From Winogradskyella helgolandensis (GTDB lineage: Bacteria > Bacteroidota > Bacteroidia > Flavobacteriales > Flavobacteriaceae): 64,000 nt of DNA. The stretch is taken from the NCBI RefSeq assembly GCF_013404085.1, contig NZ_JABFHO010000001.1, positions 2,367,001 through 2,431,000 on the forward strand. Reading direction: 5' to 3'. How positions within the stretch are numbered: the stretch's first letter is position 1; every line of letters starts with the position of its first letter. Shown in pieces: positions 16,945 through 25,116 of the stretch. Under the pieces are notes generated by a model. It was not told the DNA's origin, did no database searches, and saw only the letters and a list, made by a program, of their open reading frames with translations. Position numbers and translations under genes: made by a program.

Positions 16945-17769
16945 ATGGAAAAATTACCAGATTACAACGACCGAAATGCTCACGAAATAGATTACCGTAT
17001 CTATGGTGAAGAAATGCAATATGTAGAAATAGAATTAGATCCACAAGAAGCTGTAATTGCTGAATCTGGAAGTTTTATGATGATGGACGATGGTATTAAA
17101 ATGGATACTATTTTTGGTGATGGTTCTCAAAATGATTCGAGTTTTTTAGGTAAAATATTAGGAGCAGGAAAACGAATCCTTACTGGTGAAAGCTTATTTA
17201 TGACAGCTTTTTATAACGATCTTACAGGGAAGCGTAATGTGTCTTTTGCATCACCTTATCCAGGAAAAATAATTCCGATTGACTTAATGGAATATGGTGG
17301 GAAATTTATTTGTCAGAAAGATGCATTTCTTTGTGCAGCAAAAGGAGTAAGTGTCGGTATTGAATTTTCTAAAAAATTAGGACGTGGTCTTTTTGGAGGT
17401 GAAGGCTTTATTATGCAGAAGTTAGAAGGTGATGGAATGGCATTTGTACATGCTGGTGGAACCACTGCAGTAAAAACCTTAGCAGCTGGTGAAACGTTAA
17501 GAGTAGATACAGGATGTATCATTGGGTTTACACAAGGCATCGATTACGATATCGAATTTGTAGGAGGTATTAAAAATTCCATTTTTGGAGGCGAAGGCTT
17601 ATTTTTTGCTAAACTTCAAGGGCCAGGAAAAGTGTATATACAATCCTTACCATTTAGTAGATTAGCTGGCAGAGTTTTAGCTTCTGTACCAAGAGGTGGG
17701 AAATCTAAGGGTGAAGGTAGTATTCTTGGAGGATTAGGTGATTTATTGGATGGTGATAATCGGTTTTAA
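16945..17769 (+). CDS. AIM24 / TIGR00266 family protein
   Basis: A 274-residue protein of the AIM24 (TIGR00266) family, which forms a beta-rich double-stranded helix fold. Diagnostic parts are [20 protein letters not shown] (residues 25-44), the repeated glycine-rich segments FGDGSQND and [16 protein letters not shown], and [20 protein letters not shown] near the C-terminus. Length is full for the family. Bacterial members are cytoplasmic and of unknown function. It stands alone. Confidence 0.92.
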   Translation: MEKLPDYNDRNAHEIDYRIYGEEMQYVEIELDPQEAVIAESGSFMMMDDGIKMDTIFGDGSQNDSSFLGKILGAGKRILTGESLFMTAFYNDLTGKRNVSFASPYPGKIIPIDLMEYGGKFICQKDAFLCAAKGVSVGIEFSKKLGRGLFGGEGFIMQKLEGDGMAFVHAGGTTAVKTLAAGETLRVDTGCIIGFTQGIDYDIEFVGGIKNSIFGGEGLFFAKLQGPGKVYIQSLPFSRLAGRVLASVPRGGKSKGEGSILGGLGDLLDGDNRF

Positions 17770-17891
17770 TAGCTTAACATTGTAACTATTTAAAAACCAG
17801 TTGATTATTTTATGGGAATCATCTTAAAAAATCTATAGCCTTCAACGAGTAGTTTCAAGCTTTTAACATAACAAGCTGTTAAACTTTTTAT

Positions 17892-17910
17892 GAAAATGAT
17901 TTTCATTATG
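17892..17910. promoter_or_regulatory. Fur-box-like palindrome
   Basis: GAAAATGATTTTCATTATG matches 15 of 19 positions of the classical Fur box GATAATGATAATCATTATC. It contains the perfect inverted repeat ATGAAAAT-G-ATTTTCAT (17890-17906). It sits where the -33 region would be relative to TATCTTTA at 17920-17927, a good position for repression of the 65-residue gene downstream. AT-rich DNA makes chance palindromes more likely. Confidence 0.45.
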
Positions 17911-17995
17911 AATTTTTGCTATCTTTAAAACTGAATTGAAACAATAGCGTATAGAAAAAAAATACTTTTTGTTAACCTAAAACCAAAAAAAAGCT

Positions 17996-18193
17996 ATGGC
18001 GCGAGCAATGTACGAGTACACTAAAACGGTACTTAGCAAAGTGAGTTTTGATGCGACATTATTCTGTAAGGAAGTGCAAAAAGCAGTAAGACGTTTACTG
18101 CCTCACGAACTTGAAGAATTAAGAATCTTTATTCAGTCCCTAATCAATCAAAACCCAGACTTAAATCAATGCTTAATTTATTTGAAAGCATAA
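17996..18193 (+). CDS. Small conserved helical protein (65 aa), function unknown
   Basis: A 65-residue protein starting MARAMYEYTKTVLSKVSFD and continuing with two amphipathic helices (ATLFCKEVQKAVRRLLPHEL, residues 19-38; LEELRIFIQSLINQNPDL, 38-55). It has Cys23 and Cys58 and no signal peptide or membrane segment. Similar short proteins with the M-A-R-x-M-Y-E-Y start occur across flavobacteria (from memory) with no assigned role. It has its own strong terminator and a Fur-box-like palindrome about 86 bp upstream, and neighbours the oxyR/dps pair, so an iron or peroxide link is a possibility. Confidence 0.75.
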   Translation: MARAMYEYTKTVLSKVSFDATLFCKEVQKAVRRLLPHELEELRIFIQSLINQNPDLNQCLIYLKA

Positions 18194-18196
18194 TAT

Positions 18197-18234
18197 AAAA
18201 GAAGCGTCCTGATATTTATCAGGACGCTTCTTTT
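18197..18234. terminator. Strong bidirectional terminator
   Basis: An 18-bp perfect inverted repeat (18197-18214 with 18217-18234), GC-rich in its centre (GAAGCGTCCTGAT), with A and T runs. It serves the 65-residue gene and the convergent oxyR. Confidence 0.93.
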
Positions 18235-18257
18235 ATTATTTATAGTATTGAGAACGT

Positions 18258-19196
18258 CTATTTTGCTTTCGGACTAATAATTTCTACATTCTGAAAAGCA
18301 ATTGCACCACGAATAATTCCTGAAATTACACTATGCATAGCATCTATAATTTGCATTTTTAATTCACTTTTATGATAAATAATACTGACTTCTCTCGCAG
18401 GAGAAGGTTCTTTAAAGTGTCTTAAGTTGGGAGCTAATTTTTCTCTTACGTCTAAAGTATGTAAATAAGGAAGAAGTGTCATTCCCATGCCTTCATTAGA
18501 CAATTTTATTAAGGTTTCTATACTGCCACTTTCGAGTTGAAAGTTCTCATCTATCTGATCTTTAAAAGTTTTACAAAGATTAATTACTCCATCTCTAAAG
18601 CAGTGTCCATCTTCTAAAAGTAACATGTCGTCAATATTTAAATCAGAAACTTCAATGGTTTTTTTATCTTTTAACCTGTGACTTTCAGGAATGTAAGCTA
18701 CAAAAGGTTCGTAATATAAAACACGTTCTTTTATATTATCACTCTCTAAAGGTGTGGCTGCAATTGCGGCATCTAAGTGACCATCGCTAAGACGTGTTAA
18801 AATTTCTTCAGTAGTTAATTCTTCTATTTTTAATTTAACTTTTGGATATTTTTTTATAAAACTTTTCAAAAACATGGGCAAAAGCGTTGGCATTATGGTC
18901 GGAATAATTCCTAATCTAAACTCGCCACCAATGAATCCTTTTTGCTGATCAACTATATCTTGAATTCTGTCGGCCTCATTGACTATATTTCTGGCTTGGT
19001 ATACAATTTTCCGTCCTACGTCTGTTAGTTCAATTGGTTTTTTTCCTCTATCAAAAATGATAATATCTAATTCGTCTTCTAACTTCTGAATTTGTGTACT
19101 TAAAGTAGGTTGTGTCACAAAACATTTTTCAGCTGCTTTTGTAAAATTCTTATGTTCTGCTATGGCTAAAGCATATTTTAGTTGGGTAATCGTCAT
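18258..19196 (-). CDS. oxyR: Hydrogen peroxide-responsive LysR-type regulator OxyR
   Basis: A 312-residue LysR regulator. The N-terminal winged helix covers residues 1-60 (TKAAEKCFVTQPTLSTQIQK) and the effector domain runs from about 90. The segment LLEDGHCFRDGVINLC places cysteines at residues 199 and 208, the same numbers and spacing as the peroxide-sensing disulfide pair of E. coli OxyR, so this member should sense H2O2 through disulfide formation. It is transcribed divergently from dps, a classical OxyR target, across a 102-bp region. It probably activates dps and other peroxide defence genes. Confidence 0.93.
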   Translation of the reverse strand: MTITQLKYALAIAEHKNFTKAAEKCFVTQPTLSTQIQKLEDELDIIIFDRGKKPIELTDVGRKIVYQARNIVNEADRIQDIVDQQKGFIGGEFRLGIIPTIMPTLLPMFLKSFIKKYPKVKLKIEELTTEEILTRLSDGHLDAAIAATPLESDNIKERVLYYEPFVAYIPESHRLKDKKTIEVSDLNIDDMLLLEDGHCFRDGVINLCKTFKDQIDENFQLESGSIETLIKLSNEGMGMTLLPYLHTLDVREKLAPNLRHFKEPSPAREVSIIYHKSELKMQIIDAMHSVISGIIRGAIAFQNVEIISPKAK

Positions 19197-19223
19197 AACT
19201 ATTAATTTAGGCTATAAAAGTAT

Positions 19224-19254
19224 TAAAAGTATTCATAAAAACTATGCTGAACAA
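19224..19254 (-). promoter_or_regulatory. Candidate oxyR promoter (TTG-N20-TACTTTTA)
   Basis: On the minus strand TTG (19254-19252), 20 bases, then TACTTTTA (19231-19224) matches the Bacteroidota consensus at seven of eight -7 positions. A second TACTTTTA copy lies 9 bp further on (19222-19215). Confidence 0.5.
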
Positions 19255-19269
19255 GGCTTAAATATTTCG

Positions 19270-19277
19270 TAAATTTG
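19270..19277 (+). promoter_or_regulatory. Candidate dps -7 element
   Basis: TAAATTTG is an exact TAnnTTTG match, 21 bp before ATG 19299. A CTG lies 20 bases upstream in the -33 place; a weak -33 would suit an activator-dependent promoter. The in-frame TTG start lies inside this element. Confidence 0.5.
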
Positions 19278-19298
19278 AGTAAACAAAATAATCATATT

Positions 19299-19778
19299 AT
19301 GAAACTAAATAGCATAGGTTTAGATACCGAAAAAACAAAAGAATTAGCGAATGATTTAAATCAATTATTAGCGAATTTTCAATTATACTATCAGAATTTA
19401 AGAGGCATCCACTGGAATATTAAAGGACGTGGCTTTTTTGCGCTACATGAGAAATTTGAAGAGTTATACACAGATGCTAATCTAAAAGTAGATGAAATTG
19501 CTGAACGAATTTTAACATTAGGTGAAACTCCACTACATACGTTTGAAGATTATACTAAAGCAGCAAAAGTTCCTGTAGGTAAAAATATTTCCAAAGATGA
19601 AAAAGCAGTTGAGTTAATTGTAGATTCACTTTCAGAATTATTAAAAATGGAGCGCTCTATTTTAGAAGTTGCAGGTGATGCAAACGATGAAGGTACCAAT
19701 TCAATGATGAGTGATTTTATTACCGAACAAGAAAAAACGGTTTGGATGATGAAAGCTTGGTTAGGTGAAACAGTTTAA
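19299..19778 (+). CDS. dps: Dps family DNA-binding / ferritin-like protein
   Basis: A 159-residue four-helix ferritin-like protein started at ATG 19299; the in-frame TTG eight codons earlier falls within the -7 element. The ferroxidase ligands are in YYQNLRGIHWNIKGRGFFAL and LHEKFEELYTDANLKVDEIAERI, with the inter-subunit His in IHWN and Asp/Glu in YTDANLKVDEIAE. Dps dodecamers oxidise and store iron using H2O2, protecting DNA. The divergent gene is oxyR, so peroxide induction is expected. A terminator follows directly. Confidence 0.93.
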   Translation: MKLNSIGLDTEKTKELANDLNQLLANFQLYYQNLRGIHWNIKGRGFFALHEKFEELYTDANLKVDEIAERILTLGETPLHTFEDYTKAAKVPVGKNISKDEKAVELIVDSLSELLKMERSILEVAGDANDEGTNSMMSDFITEQEKTVWMMKAWLGETV

Positions 19779-19798
19779 TACTGAATCATTTTTAAACA

Positions 19799-19831
19799 AA
19801 AAAAAGACTGCTAGAAAGCAGTCTTTTTTTT
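19799..19831. terminator. Bidirectional terminator between dps and the DUF2141 gene
   Basis: AAAAAAAGACTGCT (19799-19812) and AGCAGTCTTTTTTT (19817-19830) pair perfectly over 14 bp with a 4-nt loop. A and T runs allow use in both directions. Confidence 0.93.
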
Positions 19832-19855
19832 GTTTTGATTGATGTGTATGCTATT

Positions 19856-20272
19856 CTAAAAACGAATATTTAAATCTAGGTCTTTATCTTCAACTATAAA
19901 TTTAGCTTCATCGTAATTTGGTGGGCCAAATGACATGACGTTATTAGATATGCCGTAAGATTCTAAAGGCATTCCGTTGTCTTGAAAGTCCATACGTTTA
20001 TTATCATTAGCATCATGCAAAGTCATTATGGCATACTCTCCTGGTAGCACGTTTTTAAAGGAAATCGTCACTTTTCCATCTTTTATTTCAGTTTCTGCAT
20101 TCTGTATACCTTTCCCTTTCATAAAAGTTTCTGAAGTGTGTAAAGACGTTAATACTTTTCCTTTATCGCTCGTTACATTATCAATGGTAATTGTGATTGT
20201 AGCTCCTCCTTCTTGAGAAAACCCGATGATTGACATTAAAGCTAATGCGAATGTTAAGATTAATTTTTTCAT
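19856..20272 (-). CDS. DUF2141 domain-containing exported protein
   Basis: A 138-residue exported protein with a signal peptide (cleavage near GFSQ) and the DUF2141 fold: ATITITIDNVTSDKGKVL, the ISFKNVLPGEYAIMTLHDAN core (residues 70-89) and NKRMDFQDNGMPLESYGISN. The last part matches the N-x-x-x-D-x-N-x-x-G-x-P-x-E-x-Y-G-x-S-N signature of the family. It is a small beta-sandwich secreted protein of unknown function, common in Bacteroidota. It is a single gene closed by the dps terminator. Confidence 0.92.
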   Translation of the reverse strand: MKKLILTFALALMSIIGFSQEGGATITITIDNVTSDKGKVLTSLHTSETFMKGKGIQNAETEIKDGKVTISFKNVLPGEYAIMTLHDANDNKRMDFQDNGMPLESYGISNNVMSFGPPNYDEAKFIVEDKDLDLNIRF

Positions 20273-20423
20273 GATATTAAGTTTTTAATGATTAATGTGA
20301 AATACTGTTCTTTTTTGTTGATGATTCAAATATCGGATAAACTCTTCAATTCAAATAATTGTCATTACCGAACTGTATTATTTGTAGGATAGACTGTTGT
20401 TTAGTTAATAATTAGTATGTTAA

Positions 20424-20514
20424 CCAAGAGCCAAGAGCCAAGAGCCAAGAGCCAAGAGCCAAGAGCCAAAAGCCAAAAGCCAAAAGCCAAGAGCCAAAAG
20501 CCAAGAGCCAAGAA
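20424..20514. repeat. Heptanucleotide tandem array, 13 x CCAARAG
   Basis: Thirteen contiguous 7-bp units: CCAAGAG six times, CCAAAAG three times, then CCAAGAG, CCAAAAG, CCAAGAG and a last CCAAGAA. Only one base of the unit varies. It lies downstream of the DUF58 gene, between its stop and the DUF2141 gene. Confidence 0.95.
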
Positions 20515-20519
20515 TTGAA

Positions 20520-20575
20520 GTTAAGAGTTTAAAGTTAAGAGTTATAGTTCAAGAGTTAGGAGTTTAAAGTTGATG
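20520..20575. repeat. Degenerate 7-bp-phased continuation (GTTAAGA / GTTTAAA)
   Basis: Directly after the array the sequence keeps a 7-bp phase with decayed units: GTTAAGA, GTTTAAA, GTTAAGA, GTTATAG, TTCAAGA, GTTAGGA, GTTTAAA, GTTGATG. GTTAAGAGTTTAAAGT also occurs at the stop of the DUF4442 gene (16785-16800). Confidence 0.7.
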
Positions 20576-20600
20576 GTGATTTATTATTTGTCACTATTCA

Positions 20601-21932
20601 CTATAAAAGCCCACGAGCTTTAATCTCTAAATACTTATTAATGGTATTAATGGTCAAGTTTTCTGGAGCCGTTAAAATGGATTGAATACCATGTTTCTGA
20701 AGTTCTTTTACCATTAAACGTTTTTCGAAGGCAAATTTTTCTGCTATGGTTTTATGATAGATAGATTGTAAATCCTCAGCATTTTCATTTAATATGGTAT
20801 CTAATTCTGTGTTTTCAAACAAAACAACAACAAGCATATGTTTTTTAGAAATGGCTTGTAAATATGGTAATTGGCGTTTTAAAGCGCTAATATGTTCAAA
20901 ATTAGTATAAAGTAGAAGAAGGCTTCGATGCGTCACTTTTCGTTTTAATTGCGCGTAGAGCAAACCAAAATCACTATCATTAAATTGTGTATCAATATTA
21001 TATAAGTTTTCTAATATACGATTGAGATAGGTTAATTTCTGAATGGCAGGTAAAAACGATTCTATCTTTTTTGAGAAGGAAATCATGCCGACTTTATCGT
21101 GCTTTTTTAGGGCGACATTACTAAATGCTAAGGTTGAATTAATGGCATAATCTAAGAGCTTTAATCCATTAAAGGGCATTTTCATAATTCTGCCAGTATC
21201 AATGATAGAGTAGATGGGTTGCGATTTTTCATCTTGATATTGGTTGACCATTAACTGTCCACGTTTTGCTGTCGCTTTCCAATTTACGGTTCTAAAATCG
21301 TCGCCAGGAATATAATCTTTAATTTGTTCAAATTCCGAAGTATTACCAATACGTCTTATCTTTTTTAAACCAAATTCAGTTAACGAATTGCTGATAGCCA
21401 GAAAATCATACTTCTGCATTTGAATAATGGAGGGATAAACCATTACCATTTGTTGGTTTTGAAACTGATACCTTCGTTTTACGATTTTGAGAATAGAAGA
21501 TACAAATATATTAAGATGCCCAAAGTAATATTCACCGCGATCTACAGGTCTTACTAAGTATTCAAAATCGTGATTTTGATTTGGGTTCAAAGATGTTTGA
21601 TAGAGAAAATCTCGCTTCTGAAATTGTACGGGTAATTCATCAATAACATCAATATAGGTTTTAAAACTGTACTTATTTGTGATTGTAATGGGTACAGGAT
21701 TATTATCGCTGTTAGAAAATTTATCTGGTAAAATCCGTCGCGCAAGAATAGCGCTTTTTGATTGATAGAGTAGTAGTAAATCAATTAATAAAAGAACAGC
21801 TATAATAATAGTAACAATCCAAGCGATTGAAAATAAAGCAGGTATCCAATACGACAGAAGAAAACATACAGACGCTATTGCCAAATAAATGTACAATTGC
21901 TTGTGTATATATAATGATTTTATGAAATTCAT
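20601..21932 (-). CDS. DUF58 domain-containing protein
   Basis: A 443-residue protein with two N-terminal membrane segments (residues 12-55), a beta-rich region, then the DUF58 core with VWA-like features. These are the family signature DDFRTVNWKATAKRGQLMV and the metal-site-like IIDTGRIMKMPFNG, followed by LDYAINSTLAFSNVALKKHD. DUF58 proteins are partners of MoxR ATPases in membrane-associated complexes. The MoxR gene lies upstream on the same strand, but a 249-bp gap with a hairpin and a repeat array separates them, unlike the overlapping genes of the rest of the cluster. Confidence 0.9.
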   Translation of the reverse strand: MNFIKSLYIHKQLYIYLAIASVCFLLSYWIPALFSIAWIVTIIIAVLLLIDLLLLYQSKSAILARRILPDKFSNSDNNPVPITITNKYSFKTYIDVIDELPVQFQKRDFLYQTSLNPNQNHDFEYLVRPVDRGEYYFGHLNIFVSSILKIVKRRYQFQNQQMVMVYPSIIQMQKYDFLAISNSLTEFGLKKIRRIGNTSEFEQIKDYIPGDDFRTVNWKATAKRGQLMVNQYQDEKSQPIYSIIDTGRIMKMPFNGLKLLDYAINSTLAFSNVALKKHDKVGMISFSKKIESFLPAIQKLTYLNRILENLYNIDTQFNDSDFGLLYAQLKRKVTHRSLLLLYTNFEHISALKRQLPYLQAISKKHMLVVVLFENTELDTILNENAEDLQSIYHKTIAEKFAFEKRLMVKELQKHGIQSILTAPENLTINTINKYLEIKARGLL

Positions 21933-21993
21933 AATCCTCTCTTTTAACTATTAGATGAGTGTTATATTTTTTATCTATGAAAACACTCCTAAA

Positions 21994-22009
21994 GTCCCCT
22001 CAAGGGGAC
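21994..22009. repeat. Perfect GC-rich hairpin GTCCCCT-CA-AGGGGAC
   Basis: A 7-bp perfect stem with a 2-nt tip, standing out in AT-rich surroundings between the DUF58 and moxR genes. No T run follows on either strand, so it is not a typical terminator. It may be the remnant of a dispersed repeat or an mRNA-stability hairpin. Confidence 0.55.
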
Positions 22010-22104
22010 AATCCAATCATTCAAATTTTTAGTTTAATTTCAACTGTATTTACATTATTTTTTCAGAATTTTTTTGTGTATGGGAAAACAATTTCTTTTA
22101 TTTT

Positions 22105-22160
22105 CCTAATTCCTAATTCCTAATTCCTAATTCCTAATTCCTAATTCCTAATTCCTAATT
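22105..22160. repeat. Heptanucleotide tandem array, 8 x CCTAATT
   Basis: Eight perfect copies of the 7-bp unit CCTAATT, ending 21 bp before the moxR stop codon. It is unrelated in sequence to the array at the other end of the DUF58 gene but has the same unit length. Confidence 0.95.
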
Positions 22161-22181
22161 CTGCCTGCTTTATGCCAAATG

Positions 22182-23180
22182 CTATCGCGGCACTTCAACC
22201 GATTGCACAATCATTTCAATGACATTTTCCGTGGTCATTCCTTCCATTTCGCGTTCTGGTGTTAAAATAATACGATGATTCAAAACAGGATTTAATGATT
22301 TTTTGACGTCTTCAGGAATTACAAAATCACGACCATTTATAGCAGCAAAAGCTTTAGCGGTATTTAATATCGCAATCGATGCTCGTGGAGAACCACCTAA
22401 ATATAAATGCGGATGATTTCGTGTTTTAGAAACCACTTCTGCGATATATTTTATAATCTTTTCTTCAACGAGAACAGATTGTGTTTTGCTTTTATAATCT
22501 TCCAATAAAGCGACATCTAAAATAGGATTAATCCGTGTTTGTGGTTTTGCTCCTTTACGTTCGTGATGAGAGGCAATGATTTTAATTTCATCTTCCAAGG
22601 ACGGATAATCGACCTTAATTTTAAAGATGAAACGGTCTAATTGTGCTTCAGGTAAAGCATAAGTTCCTTCTTGCTCAATTGGGTTTTGCGTTGCCAAAAC
22701 CATAAACGGATTTTCAAACGGGTAGGTAAAACCATCAATAGTAGCTTGGCGTTCTTCCATCGTTTCAAATAAAGCCGCTTGCGTTTTTGCAGGTGCTCTA
22801 TTGATTTCGTCAATTAAAACAATGTTAGAGAAAATAGGGCCTTTTTTGAATTCAAATTCCGAAGATTTCATATTTAAAATCGACGTTCCCAAAACATCAC
22901 TAGGCATTAAATCTGGTGTAAACTGAATTCTGCTAAATTCCGTTTTTAAAACTTTTGCAAACAATTTAGCCGTTACCGTTTTCGCAATACCTGGAACACC
23001 TTCAATTAAAACGTGTCCATCTGCAAGTAAGGCTACGATAAGTAATTCTACAAAATTATCTTGTCCGATGATGACTTTTCTCAATTCGCTTTTAATGCTT
23101 TCTACAGCATTTTTTAAATCTTCTAATTGAATTCTATTATCAAAATTTAAGTCGTCGTTTACTGTTTCGTTTTCTTCCAT
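22182..23180 (-). CDS. MoxR family AAA+ ATPase
   Basis: A 332-residue AAA+ protein of the MoxR/RavA class. It has Walker A GVPGIAKT (residues 61-68), Walker B VLIDEINR (121-128), sensor 1 LATQNPIEQEGTYALPEAQ, and a sensor 2 region GGSPRASIAILNTAKAFA. MoxR ATPases act as chaperones that mature or activate VWA-type partner proteins at the membrane. Here the likely partners are DUF58, DUF4350 and DUF4129 proteins encoded alongside. The start overlaps the DUF4350 gene by 22 bp, showing co-transcription. Confidence 0.95.
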   Translation of the reverse strand: MEENETVNDDLNFDNRIQLEDLKNAVESIKSELRKVIIGQDNFVELLIVALLADGHVLIEGVPGIAKTVTAKLFAKVLKTEFSRIQFTPDLMPSDVLGTSILNMKSSEFEFKKGPIFSNIVLIDEINRAPAKTQAALFETMEERQATIDGFTYPFENPFMVLATQNPIEQEGTYALPEAQLDRFIFKIKVDYPSLEDEIKIIASHHERKGAKPQTRINPILDVALLEDYKSKTQSVLVEEKIIKYIAEVVSKTRNHPHLYLGGSPRASIAILNTAKAFAAINGRDFVIPEDVKKSLNPVLNHRIILTPEREMEGMTTENVIEMIVQSVEVPR

Positions 23181-24385
23181 TGATTATGGGATTTAAATTG
23201 TTCTATTAAGGTGTTTAGCCTTTCTAACTCGATACTGTTGATGTCATTTTTTTGATTCAAACTTTCAATAAGTTTAAATAATGTCTGCGTGTCTTCAACT
23301 GTATTATTACTTCTTGCTGCCAAATTGTTTATAAAACTAGTATTTATTTCGGCAGTTGAAAGATGTAACGTATTCCTGATGTATTCCAAAAAATGATGGA
23401 CTTTGTGTTGTGAAATATCTTTATGCTTTCCACTTTCATAATACATATTGGCAATAGTTCTTGTGAAATCTACAGTCTGATTTTTTAATGTATTTACAAT
23501 CGGAATTGCACGTTGTTTCCGTTTACCTTCAAAAATAATATAGATTAACGCACCAATCAGCATTATATAATAGGCCCATTTTAAGGATGGAGTATTTAAG
23601 AATAAATACATTGGTGAGGTGTAAAATGTCTTTCCTGTTTTGTAATAGGTATCAACATAGATTGGTTTTGATGTGTCTAAATATGATAATAATCCGGCTG
23701 TGTAATTTTGGTTTGGTGATTGTAATATAAAGTAATTGGTAAATGCTTGTGGAAAGGTGCTGAGGATAATTTCACCATCTCCAAAAGGTTGTTTAATGGT
23801 ACTAATTAAAGTGTCTTTCATTGGCCTGTTTTCCCCTCTATAGGTGTCAATTAAGCCAATAACAGATGTGTTTGAGTTGTCAATTTTGTTAAAATGAAAG
23901 AACGTTGCAGCCCGATCGTATTTGTAGGTTTGTGTATCGTTTACTGCTGGGTTAACAAGCTTAACTTGGTATTCGTTATTAAAATTATCGAATGTATTAA
24001 CAGATTGTGTATTAAGGTTTAAAGTGTCTAGTAATTTTTCTTCAAAATCTACAGCTGCAACAACGAGGGTGTTTCCATTGGCGACCCAATCTAAAAGACT
24101 ATTCAGCTCTTCTTTACCAAAGGCAATTCCTCCATTATAAAAAAGATATGTTCCGTTTATGTCATTATTCTTTAAGTATTCAAAAGGAGGACGATCGACT
24201 ATAGCAACCGAATCTGCAACCCGTTTTAATTGGTCGTTAAACACATAAGCACCAAACGGAATTTTATGATGCGTGGCATAAGAAGGAAACCAATTTATAG
24301 CCTTAGGTTTGTTCATTTCTAGAACAACGATAGCCAAAATAGTTAGTGCTACAAGTATGATATATAGTTTTCCTTTTTTGCTCAA
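23159..24385 (-). CDS. DUF4350 domain-containing membrane protein
   Basis: A 408-residue protein with an N-terminal membrane segment (residues 7-24), an extracytoplasmic DUF4350 domain (about 40-240, including GTYLFYNGGIAFGKEELNSL), a second membrane segment (about 272-290) and a helical cytoplasmic C-terminus. The DUF4350 part resembles a glutamine amidotransferase-like fold without evident catalytic residues. Its 3' end overlaps moxR by 22 bp and its start overlaps the DUF4129 stop by 4 bp, so the three are translationally coupled. Role: component of the MoxR-associated membrane complex (inference from context). Confidence 0.85.
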   Translation of the reverse strand: MSKKGKLYIILVALTILAIVVLEMNKPKAINWFPSYATHHKIPFGAYVFNDQLKRVADSVAIVDRPPFEYLKNNDINGTYLFYNGGIAFGKEELNSLLDWVANGNTLVVAAVDFEEKLLDTLNLNTQSVNTFDNFNNEYQVKLVNPAVNDTQTYKYDRAATFFHFNKIDNSNTSVIGLIDTYRGENRPMKDTLISTIKQPFGDGEIILSTFPQAFTNYFILQSPNQNYTAGLLSYLDTSKPIYVDTYYKTGKTFYTSPMYLFLNTPSLKWAYYIMLIGALIYIIFEGKRKQRAIPIVNTLKNQTVDFTRTIANMYYESGKHKDISQHKVHHFLEYIRNTLHLSTAEINTSFINNLAARSNNTVEDTQTLFKLIESLNQKNDINSIELERLNTLIEQFKSHNQWKKTKQ

Positions 24386-25116
24386 GGCTTGGTAATTGTA
24401 TTATTTAAATGTTCAAAAGGGTGTTTTAATGTTTCAAACTTAACAGCATCTACATCAAATTCGCCATACCATACGTAATCGTAAATTCTTGTGATATTTT
24501 TAAAATCGACTTTTAAATGGTCTTGATTAATTTCATTAATGTAATCTTCATTCGTTTTTTGTGGTTGCCATAATATATTTTCACTTTCCGTTAAATACTT
24601 TAAAGATAGAAGGTAATAATATCGAATGGCTAATCGGTAGTTTTTCTGATTAACGGCGTCATTAATTAACGACGGAATGTCTTCATTCTTAATAATCTGT
24701 TCTTCTTCAGAAAATAAAATAGAACCTTGTTTTCTTGCTTTGATTATTAGGTTATTAGAATTCACTTTTAAGAAAAACCGAACTAATAAAAAGACCAATA
24801 ATCCTAACAATAAATAGGGTAGAATTGTAAAAACAAAGTATAAAAAGCCAGTGGCTGTGCCAACTCCAAATATGGCTTCCCAAAATTTTGTAAGTATGTT
24901 TTGAAACCAACGGGAGACTTTATCAAAAAAGTTTTCTTCGGGTTCAACTTCTGTGTAATTGAAATCATCGTCGGCTTTGTAAGCTTCTAAATCATCTTCT
25001 GATATGTGTTGTTTTTCAATTGTAGTATCATCATAATATACGGATTGCTCGCTTTGTTGCGCAATAGAAAATTGCCCAAAACATAAACAAAGAAGTAGCA
25101 ATCGGTACACTAACAT
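24382..25116 (-). CDS. DUF4129 domain-containing membrane protein
   Basis: A 244-residue protein with a signal peptide (MLVYRLLLLCLCFGQFSIAQ), an acidic linker, one membrane segment (about residues 92-115) and a C-terminal cytoplasmic DUF4129 region with DAVNQKNYRLAIRYYYLLSL. DUF4129 sequences are linked to protease/transglutaminase-like and MoxR-DUF58 systems. The start lies next to the stop of the upstream membrane protein and the stop overlaps the DUF4350 gene by 4 bp. Confidence 0.85.
   Translation of the reverse strand: MLVYRLLLLCLCFGQFSIAQQSEQSVYYDDTTIEKQHISEDDLEAYKADDDFNYTEVEPEENFFDKVSRWFQNILTKFWEAIFGVGTATGFLYFVFTILPYLLLGLLVFLLVRFFLKVNSNNLIIKARKQGSILFSEEEQIIKNEDIPSLINDAVNQKNYRLAIRYYYLLSLKYLTESENILWQPQKTNEDYINEINQDHLKVDFKNITRIYDYVWYGEFDVDAVKFETLKHPFEHLNNTITKP

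Noticed and set aside
20424..20514. Tandem array as a CRISPR array
   Set aside because: Units are contiguous 7-bp repeats with no spacers, and no cas gene lies anywhere in the window. The same holds for the arrays at 22105-22160 and 56238-56347.
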